Origin: Aquabacterium sp.
Lineage (GTDB): Bacteria > Pseudomonadota > Gammaproteobacteria > Burkholderiales > Burkholderiaceae_C
DNA: 18,969 bases
Assembly (NCBI GenBank): GCA_030654555.1
Contig: JAURXG010000118.1
Coordinates: 1 to 18,969 of the forward strand
Reading direction: 5' to 3'
In this document: one piece after another, positions 13,438 to 18,969 of the stretch
How positions within the stretch are numbered: position 1 is the stretch's first letter
Layout of the letters: each line of letters starts with the position of its first letter
The notes under the pieces: model-generated
The model's database searches: none
Seen by the model: only the letters and a program-made list of their open reading frames with translations
What the model was told of the DNA's origin: nothing
Position numbers and translations under genes: made by a program

Positions 13438-14367
13438 TCAGCCGCGCCGGCGCAAGCGCGTCAGCAACAGCCCCAGCCCTGCCGCGAACATCGCCCAGCT
13501 GCCCGGCTCGGGGATGGGGGCGGTGGTCGTGGCGCGCAGTTCCACGCGGGTGAACGACTCGCCGTCAAAGGCGGTCGCGAAGCTGGCGAACGTGGTCAGG
13601 TCGCCCATCAGCGCACCACTGGCGTCGGCGTAGCCATAAACGCCGTGGATCCGGTCGGTGTCGGGCGCCGCGTGGCTCAGCACCAGCACCAGTGCGTCCG
13701 CCCCGGCCGGCGCCGCCAGCGGGGCCGTGTTGTGGACCGTGATGCCGGGATTGGGGGGCGTGAAATCCTGCGTGCGGAACACGATGGTGTCGCCCGAGGC
13801 GCCACCGGCGACGAACAGCTCGATCACGTCGTTGTTGTTGCTGAAGCCGTCGGACAGACGCAAGCCGAAGGACTGTCCGGTGTCGGGCATGGCCGTCAGC
13901 GACAGGCGCAAGGCCGCGGCGAAGGACCGTGATCGCGGCAATCCGGCGGTCGGCTGGCTGGGGTCGGTGTTGGTCATCAGGCGCAGCCGCAGCGAGCGGC
14001 CGAGCCCGCCCTGGGCGTTGGCGGACAACGCACCGAGGTTCGGATCCAGCAGCAGCGTGCCGCCCTGTTCACGCACCGCCAGCGCCGGATCGGCGCCCAC
14101 GGCCAGCCCCTGCAGCGTGTAGCTGGATGACAAGCCGCTGCCGGTGAAGACCGGCCCGACGTACGGACCGTCTTCGGTGAATGAATCGCTCAGCAGGCGG
14201 AAGTCGCCCTGCAGCCAGTCGGCCGACGTGCCGTCACGGTAGACGTTGAGCTGGTTGGCGGTGAGCACGGTGGCCGATGCCGGCGCAGCGGCCACGAGCG
14301 CGACAGCGGCTGCCAGGGCCAGGCGCCCCAGAATCTGGCTGATGGGATGACGAGACGACTGCGGCAT
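13438..14367 (-). CDS. PEP-CTERM sorting-domain protein (second)
   Basis: This exported protein of 309 residues has a signal peptide at about 1-33 (hydrophobic LGRLALAAAVALVAAAPASA, cleavage after ASA). The mature part is beta-rich with a SDSFTEDGPYVG opening, a DGFSNNNDVIELFVAGG segment and VYGYADASGALMGDL; I do not recognise the domain. The ending IPEPGSWAMFAAGLGLLLTRLRRRG is a textbook PEP-CTERM signal: PEP, hydrophobic helix, Arg cluster. It would be processed by an exosortase encoded elsewhere and displayed at or shed from the outer surface. The ATG at 14367 has GGAGG 6 nt upstream, a strong site. It is not similar to the first PEP-CTERM protein outside the sorting signal, so they are not recent duplicates. 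Confidence 0.9.
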   Translation of the reverse strand: MPQSSRHPISQILGRLALAAAVALVAAAPASATVLTANQLNVYRDGTSADWLQGDFRLLSDSFTEDGPYVGPVFTGSGLSSSYTLQGLAVGADPALAVREQGGTLLLDPNLGALSANAQGGLGRSLRLRLMTNTDPSQPTAGLPRSRSFAAALRLSLTAMPDTGQSFGLRLSDGFSNNNDVIELFVAGGASGDTIVFRTQDFTPPNPGITVHNTAPLAAPAGADALVLVLSHAAPDTDRIHGVYGYADASGALMGDLTTFASFATAFDGESFTRVELRATTTAPIPEPGSWAMFAAGLGLLLTRLRRRG

Positions 14368-14569
14368 GGTGATCCTCCGGTAGGTTGTGGTTGTACAGGG
14401 CGCCTTCCCTGCGGGCGAACTATGGCGCGGGCGCGATGACGCCGATGTGCCAGGCGACCGGCACCCCCCGATTCAAGGGGGCTGGTCCGCGCCGTGCCCG
14501 GTGGCGGGCGCCTTGATTGCGCGCCGCCCGCCGGTCTGCCGATACTGCAGGTCCTGCCAGGAGCCCCGC
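14368..14569. promoter_or_regulatory. Divergent region PEP-CTERM gene / acyl-CoA dehydrogenase
   Basis: This gap of 202 bp has a CCCCC/GGGGG stem with a 7-nt loop (14465-14469 and 14477-14481) in its middle. On the PEP-CTERM side TTCGCC, an 18-bp spacer and TACAAC form a weak promoter candidate ending near 14390. On the dehydrogenase side I see TTGATT near 14513 and no well-spaced -10. No coding frame here looks real. Confidence 0.3.
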
Positions 14570-16345
14570 ATGCAGCCGACCGACCTGCCCACCGCCGCCG
14601 TCACCGCGCACCCAGTGCCCGACCAGCATGGCGTGAACCTGTTCAGCGCCGACCCGGTGCTGGCGCAGCTGCTGCCGCTGTACCTGCCGCCCGACCTGCT
14701 GGCCCATTTGCTGCCGCATCTGCAGCGCCTGGGCGGCCTGGCCGGTGGGGTGCTCGATACGCTGGCGGGCAGCGCCGACCGCCACCCGCCGACGCTGCAG
14801 CACCGCACTCGCAGCGGCCTCGACGCGCAGCGCATCGTCAAGCATCCCGACTACGTCGCGCTGGAGCGGGTGGCCTTCGGCGACTACGGGCTGGCGGCGA
14901 TGTCGCACCGCGGCGGCGTGCTGGGCTGGCCGCAGGCCATGCCGGCGGCGGCCAAGTACGCGCTGACCTACCTGTTCGTGCAGGCCGAGTTCGGGCTGTG
15001 CTGCCCGCTGTCGATGACCGACTCGCTGACGCGCACGCTGCGCAAGTTCGGCGATCCGGCGCTGGTCGAGCGCTACCTGCCGGCGCTGACCACGCAGACC
15101 TTCGACGACCTGCACCAGGGCGCGATGTTCATGACCGAGCAGGGCGCCGGCACCGACGTGGCGGCCACCGCCACCCGTGCCGTGCCCGACGGCGAGCGCT
15201 ACCGGCTGCACGGCGACAAGTGGTTCTGCTCCAACCCCGATGCCGACCTGGCGATGGTGCTGGCACGCATCGACGGCGCACCGGCGGGCATGTCGGGCGT
15301 GTCGCTGTTCCTGTTGCCGCGCCGCCTGCCCGACGGATCGGCCAACGCCTACCGCATCCTGCGGCTCAAGGACAAGCTGGGCACCCGCTCGATGGCCAGC
15401 GGCGAGATCCGGCTCGAAGGCGCGTGCGCCTGGCTGGTGGGCGAGGCCGGGCGCGGCTTTCAGCAGATGGCCGACATGGTCAACAACTCGCGGCTGAGCA
15501 ACGGCATGCGCGCGGCCGGGTTGATGCGGCGTGCGCTGACCGAGGCGCTGTTCGTTGCGCGCGAACGCCGCGCCTTCGGTCAGCGCCTGATCGACCTGCC
15601 GCTGATGCGCCGCCAGCTGCTCAAGCTGATGGGGCCCACCGAGCAGGCGCGCACGATGCTGTTCCAGACCGCCGAGGCGCTGCGCCGCGCGGATCTCGAA
15701 GCCGCCGGTGGCACCGGCAGCCGGGCGGGCGGGCCGGCCGCCTATGCGCTGGCGCGCATCCTGACGCCGCTGATCAAGTTCCGCGCCTGCCGCGACGCGC
15801 GCAAGGTCACCGGCGACGCAATGGAGGTGCGCGGCGGCTGTGGCTACATCGAGGAGTGGTCCGACCCGCGGCTGGTGCGCGACGCCCACCTCGGCTCGAT
15901 CTGGGAGGGCACCAGCAACATCGTCGCCCTCGACGTGATCCGCGCGATCCGCCGCGAGGCCGCGCTGCCGGTGCTGGTGGCGCACCTGAACGGCCTGCTG
16001 GCCGACACGCCGCTGCACCCGGCGGCGCGGGTGATCTTCGAGGCCACGCTGGCGCGCACCGCCGAGCGCGCGGCGCAGGTGGCCGATGGCGGCGCGGCCA
16101 CCGCCCATGCCGCGCGCCAGGTGGCCTCGGCGCTGTACCACGTCACCACCGCCGTGGCGATGGCCTGGGAGGCCGGGCGCATGGCTTGCACCCGCCGCAT
16201 GCGGCTGGCGCAGTGGGTGCTGCGCGCGCGGGTGCTGCCGACCGATCCACTGGCGCTGGACGACGAGCCGGCCTGGCTGGCCGATCTGCTGGCGCCGGGC
16301 GAGGCCTTGCTCACCGAGCCGGTCGACGCCGTGCAGCTGTTCTGA
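14570..16345 (+). CDS. Acyl-CoA dehydrogenase, AidB-like
   Basis: This 591-residue flavoenzyme has the full acyl-CoA dehydrogenase fold: helical N-domain to about 185, beta-domain from MFMTEQGAGTDVAATATRA (about 186-204) through GDKWFCSNPDADLAMVLAR, and the C-terminal helical domain. The catalytic-base position is kept as SIWEGTSNIVALDVIR (Glu about 446). Several stretches follow E. coli AidB more closely than fatty-acid enzymes: CCPLSMTDS, the SLFLLPRRLPDGSANAYRI flow with RLKDKLGTRS, and AMEVRGGCGYIEE. AidB proteins bind DNA and are induced in alkylation stress, but many AidB-like proteins are catabolic, so the substrate is open. At 591 residues it is longer than AidB (541), with extra N-terminal residues. 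The ATG at 14570 has AGGAG 7 nt upstream. It stands alone, with no adjacent CoA ligase or thioesterase. Confidence 0.9.
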   Translation: MQPTDLPTAAVTAHPVPDQHGVNLFSADPVLAQLLPLYLPPDLLAHLLPHLQRLGGLAGGVLDTLAGSADRHPPTLQHRTRSGLDAQRIVKHPDYVALERVAFGDYGLAAMSHRGGVLGWPQAMPAAAKYALTYLFVQAEFGLCCPLSMTDSLTRTLRKFGDPALVERYLPALTTQTFDDLHQGAMFMTEQGAGTDVAATATRAVPDGERYRLHGDKWFCSNPDADLAMVLARIDGAPAGMSGVSLFLLPRRLPDGSANAYRILRLKDKLGTRSMASGEIRLEGACAWLVGEAGRGFQQMADMVNNSRLSNGMRAAGLMRRALTEALFVARERRAFGQRLIDLPLMRRQLLKLMGPTEQARTMLFQTAEALRRADLEAAGGTGSRAGGPAAYALARILTPLIKFRACRDARKVTGDAMEVRGGCGYIEEWSDPRLVRDAHLGSIWEGTSNIVALDVIRAIRREAALPVLVAHLNGLLADTPLHPAARVIFEATLARTAERAAQVADGGAATAHAARQVASALYHVTTAVAMAWEAGRMACTRRMRLAQWVLRARVLPTDPLALDDEPAWLADLLAPGEALLTEPVDAVQLF

Positions 16346-16434
16346 CCAGGCCCGTCAGGACGACGCGCGCCGGGCTGCGGCGCTGCGGCCGGTCGATCCT
16401 GCCGGCGCCCGGGCCGATGCGGCGCCGTGGCGAA

Positions 16435-17133
16435 CTACGGCAGCACGCACCGGCCGTCACCGCCGTCGCGCAGGAAGTAGTCGATCGACAGGCTGCCGTT
16501 GGCCGCCGAGATGACGTTCTTGCCAGCGCTCAGGAAGACGGGCGTGTGGGTCTTGAGCGCGCTCAGCTGCGTCAGCGGCACGCCGTTCACCGACACATTG
16601 AGCAGGTAGCCGCCGTTGTCGAACAGGTGCACATAGGGTTGCGGCTGGCCGGTGGTCGGGCTCATGGCGCAGCCCGGTGTCACGGTGGCGTACGACTTGC
16701 CGCTGGCGGCGTATTCCAGCGTGCCGTCGGCGCTGAAGGTGTTGTGTGAGACGTCAGGCAGATCGCATTGGCCCGCGGCGACGGTGAAGGCATAGCGGTC
16801 CGCCACCTTCCTGCTGAGTGCCACGGTGACGGTGTTGTTGCCCTCGGCGAGCCAGACATCGGCTGACGGGTCTGCGGTCGTGACGGTCATGACCGGACCA
16901 CCATTGAGCGACACGGTGGCGCTGGTGCCGGGCTTCGGATTGAAGAGGCCGGCAGCCACCATCGGCTTGTACGTGCCCGTGGTGGGGTGGGTGACGCATT
17001 GGACGGCGCTGGAAGCGTAGGTCTTGCCGCTGCTGCCGATCTGCACGGTGGTGCCGGCCCAGGCCGATGCACCCGGTCCGGCCGCAGCCACCACAGCGGC
17101 GGCGGCCGCGAGCAAGATTTCTGTTCGGTTCAT
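16435..17133 (-). CDS. Unrecognised exported protein with two tandem two-cysteine domains
   Basis: This protein of 232 residues has a signal peptide at 1-26 (ILLAAAAAVVAAAGPGASAWA, cleavage before GTTV). I do not recognise the family. The mature part is an internal duplication. Repeat A (about 33-126) and repeat B (about 142-232) share the order SGK(T/S)YA, Cys 11 residues on, PTTG 4 residues after that Cys, S(L/V)NG near C+30, a (W/F)L..G.N segment, and a closing C-x-LP. Cysteines are C46/C123 in A and C155/C229 in B, so one disulfide per domain is likely after export. The composition is beta-rich with no PEP-CTERM, lipobox or membrane anchor, suggesting a periplasmic or secreted product. 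The ATG at 17133 has AGGA 7 nt upstream; a longer upstream start has no ribosome site. Neighbours give no hint to function. Confidence 0.8.
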   Translation of the reverse strand: MNRTEILLAAAAAVVAAAGPGASAWAGTTVQIGSSGKTYASSAVQCVTHPTTGTYKPMVAAGLFNPKPGTSATVSLNGGPVMTVTTADPSADVWLAEGNNTVTVALSRKVADRYAFTVAAGQCDLPDVSHNTFSADGTLEYAASGKSYATVTPGCAMSPTTGQPQPYVHLFDNGGYLLNVSVNGVPLTQLSALKTHTPVFLSAGKNVISAANGSLSIDYFLRDGGDGRCVLP

Positions 17134-17342
17134 GGGTGTTCCTGGTCTTCGACGGCTGGGCATGGCAACGACCCCGCAGGCCGTCATCGTGCCGGACCGG
17201 GGACGAGGCCCGGTCGAACGCCCTCGTCGCAGACCGCTTTATGACCGATCGACGTTAACGACGCCTGAACGACCGTGCCGACGTGGCGGCGCGGTGATGG
17301 ATGCCCCCGAACGGGTGGCCGTCAGTCGAAGGGCCCACGCGC
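17134..17342 (-). promoter_or_regulatory. Upstream region of the exported duplicated-domain protein
   Basis: This 209-bp gap lies between glcF and the exported-protein gene, both on the - strand. It holds a 7-bp inverted repeat GACGAGG/CCTCGTC (17202-17208 and 17222-17228, 13-nt loop), 69-95 nt before the ATG, and a CGTTAACG palindrome at 17253-17260 whose TAACGT on the - strand could be a -10 element. No terminator with a U-run is seen after glcF. These are by-eye candidates only. Confidence 0.35.
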
Positions 17343-18584
17343 TCAGCGCGCCGCCGCCAGCGCCTCGTCCAGCGCCTCCACCCAGTGCAAGACCCGAGTG
17401 GCCGTGCCGCTCTGCAGGTGCTGGATGCAGCCGATGTTGGCCGAGACGATGGCGGTGGGCTGCAGCTCGTCGAGGTTGAGCAGCTTGCGGTCGCGCAGCT
17501 GGTGGCTCAGCGTGGGTTGCAGCACGCTGTAGGTGCCGGCCGAGCCGCAGCACAGGTGCGATTCGTTCATCGCCACGGCCACGTCGAAGCCCAGTTCACG
17601 CAGGCCCGCCTCGACCCCGCCGCGCAGCTGCTGACCGTGCTGCAGCGTGCAAGGAGGATGGAACGCCAGCTTGCCGGCGATGGCCTTCTTCAGCCGGGGC
17701 CTGAGCGCCTCGACGATGTCGGGCAGCAGCTCGCTCAGGTCGCGCGTCAGGCTGCTGATGCGCTTTGCCTTGTCGGCGTAGTCGGGGTCGTGCGCCAGCG
17801 CGTGGCCGTAGTCCTTCACCGCCACGCCGCAGCCGCTGGCATTCATCACGATGGCCTCCACCGTGCCGGCGCTGACCTGCGGCCACCAGGCGTCGATGTT
17901 GCGGCGCATGTCGCCCAGGCCGCCTTCGTGGTCGTTCAGGTGCGTGCGCAGCGCGCCGCAGCAGCCGGCGTTGTCGGCCACCAGGGTCTGGATGTTGGCG
18001 GCGTCCAGCACGCGGGCGGTGGCCGCGTTGATGTTGGGCAGCATCGCCGGCTGCACGCAGCCCATCAGCATCAGCACCTTGCGCGGGTGCTCCTGCTGGG
18101 GCCACAGCTTGGCGCGCGGGTGGGCGGCGCCGGGCACCTTGTCCTTCAGCGACGCCGGCAGCAGCGGCCGCGCCAGCTTGCCCAGCGCCATCGCGGTGCC
18201 GAACAGCGGCGAGGTCAGGCCTTCCTTCAGCAGCCAGCGCAGCGCGCGTTCGGCGACCGGGCGCTCGACTTTGGCCTCGACGATCTTGCGGCCGATGTCG
18301 ACCAGGTGGCCGTACTGCACGCCGCTGGGGCAGGTGGTTTCACAGTTTCTGCAAGTGAGGCAGCGGTCCAGGTGCAGCTGCGTGGCGCGGGTGGGCGCGG
18401 CGCCTTCGAGCACCTGCTTCATCAGGTAGATGCGTCCGCGCGGGCCGTCCAGCTCGTCGCCCAGCAGCTGGTAGGTGGGGCAGGTGGCGGTGCAGAAGCC
18501 GCAGTGCACGCACTTGCGCAGGATGGCTTCGGCGGCCTCGCCGTCGGGCGTGCCTTTGAATTCGGGGGCGAGGGCGGTTTGCAT
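17343..18584 (-). CDS. glcF: Glycolate oxidase iron-sulfur subunit GlcF
   Basis: This 413-residue FeS subunit of glycolate oxidase carries electrons from the flavin subunits (GlcD/GlcE) as glycolate is oxidised to glyoxylate. Two ferredoxin-type 4Fe-4S motifs are intact: C25-x2-C28-x2-C31-x3-CP and C75-x2-C78-x2-C81-x3-CP. Two CCG domains follow: MGCVQP...NAGCCGAL and PPCTLQH...HLCCGSAG. The length is close to E. coli GlcF (407). GlcD and GlcE are not in the window; they may lie elsewhere on the chromosome. The start at 18584 has only a weak purine stretch upstream (GAGA). It begins 28 bp after the stop of an LrgB-family gene on the same strand, so co-transcription is likely. That neighbour could supply glycolate or glycerate. 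Confidence 0.95.
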   Translation of the reverse strand: MQTALAPEFKGTPDGEAAEAILRKCVHCGFCTATCPTYQLLGDELDGPRGRIYLMKQVLEGAAPTRATQLHLDRCLTCRNCETTCPSGVQYGHLVDIGRKIVEAKVERPVAERALRWLLKEGLTSPLFGTAMALGKLARPLLPASLKDKVPGAAHPRAKLWPQQEHPRKVLMLMGCVQPAMLPNINAATARVLDAANIQTLVADNAGCCGALRTHLNDHEGGLGDMRRNIDAWWPQVSAGTVEAIVMNASGCGVAVKDYGHALAHDPDYADKAKRISSLTRDLSELLPDIVEALRPRLKKAIAGKLAFHPPCTLQHGQQLRGGVEAGLRELGFDVAVAMNESHLCCGSAGTYSVLQPTLSHQLRDRKLLNLDELQPTAIVSANIGCIQHLQSGTATRVLHWVEALDEALAAAR

Positions 18585-18612
18585 GGGGCGAGGGATCTCG
18601 GAGAAGAAGGGG

Positions 18613-18969
18613 TCAGGGCAGCAGCCAGGCGGCCAGCGCCGGCATCAACAGCGAGGCCAGCACCACCTGCAGGCCCAGCGCCAGGCCGGCATAGGCGCCG
18701 GCATCGGGGTGCACCTGCATCGCCCGCGCGGCGCCGATGCCGTGCGAGGCGGTGCCCAGCGCGAAGCCGCGCACGTCCATGCGGGTGATGCCCAGCGCGT
18801 CGAACAGGTACTTGCCGCTGATGGCGCCGACCAGCCCGGTCAGCACCGCCAGCACCGCGGCCAGCGCGGGGATGCCGCCCAGCTGCTCGGCGATGCCCAT
18901 GGCCACCGGCGCGGTCACCGACTTGGGCGCCAGCGAGCGCAGCACCTCCACCGGCAAGCCCAGCGCCCA
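18613..18969 (-). CDS. lrgB: LrgB/CidB-family membrane protein, C-terminal part (cut by window end)
   Basis: The last 118 codons of an integral membrane protein run off the right edge. The segment contains LRSLAPKSVTAPVAMGIAEQ, then an ALAAVLAVLTGLVGAISG helix, RGFALGTASHGIGAARA and a final hydrophobic helix. Together these are characteristic of the LrgB family (PF04172). LrgB normally pairs with LrgA; both were first described in control of murein hydrolases. Related proteins act as carriers: the plant chloroplast glycolate/glycerate transporter PLGG1 is an LrgA-LrgB fusion, and the Bacillus pair moves pyruvate. Placed 28 bp ahead of glcF, this gene is best read as a possible glycolate or related 2-hydroxyacid permease component. 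The N-terminal half and any lrgA are outside the window. Confidence 0.85.
   Translation of the reverse strand, partial: WALGLPVEVLRSLAPKSVTAPVAMGIAEQLGGIPALAAVLAVLTGLVGAISGKYLFDALGITRMDVRGFALGTASHGIGAARAMQVHPDAGAYAGLALGLQVVLASLLMPALAAWLLP

Overview
The window is about 19 kb of very GC-rich, densely coded DNA. High GC, short intergenic gaps, two PEP-CTERM sorting-signal proteins, a BioMNY-type biotin ECF transporter, a GlpK/GlpD pair and a glycolate-oxidase FeS subunit suggest a betaproteobacterium of the Burkholderiales (Rubrivivax/Leptothrix/Ideonella-like). This placement rests on gene content and style, not on a marker gene. I see no rRNA, tRNA, CRISPR array, insertion sequence or integrase, so it looks like chromosome. 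No gap without a gene exceeds about 210 bp.

Layout. (1) 1-1417, + strand: the end of a probable ECF-transporter ATPase (BioM-like), then BioN (EcfT) and BioY, a biotin uptake system. A CT-rich tract lies just before bioY. (2) 1392-4609, - strand: a compact run glpK, then a two-domain TIR protein, then a short protein carrying both signature motifs of halohydrin dehalogenases (T-X4-F-X-G and S-X12-Y-X3-R). Gaps are 46 and 4 bp. glpD is divergent from glpK at 4738-6348. This is the most interesting region: a haloalcohol-to-epoxide enzyme and a TIR protein sit in what looks like a glycerol operon. 3-chloro-1,2-propanediol to glycidol to glycerol to glycerol-3-phosphate to DHAP is a coherent but unproven reading.

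(3) 6358-9647, - strand: an ECF sigma factor of the TIGR02999/PF07638 type overlapping, by ATGA, a large membrane Ser/Thr kinase with a helical extracytoplasmic half. This is a phosphorylation-linked sigma module. A small protein with a degenerate GGDEF-like domain is divergent (9766-10332, +). (4) 10361-11515, -: a class V PLP aminotransferase (alanine/serine-glyoxylate type). (5) 11671-14367: two PEP-CTERM proteins (-) flank an EamA-type permease (+). The permease may be translated from a leaderless mRNA. (6) 14570-16345, +: an AidB-like acyl-CoA dehydrogenase. (7) 16435-17133, -: an unrecognised exported protein made of two tandem copies of a roughly 90-residue, two-cysteine domain. (8) 17343-18969, -: glcF preceded by the 3' part of an lrgB-family gene. 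Because plant PLGG1, a glycolate/glycerate carrier, is an LrgA/LrgB fusion, this pairing suggests glycolate uptake coupled to glycolate oxidation. The aminotransferase in the same window could take up the glyoxylate.
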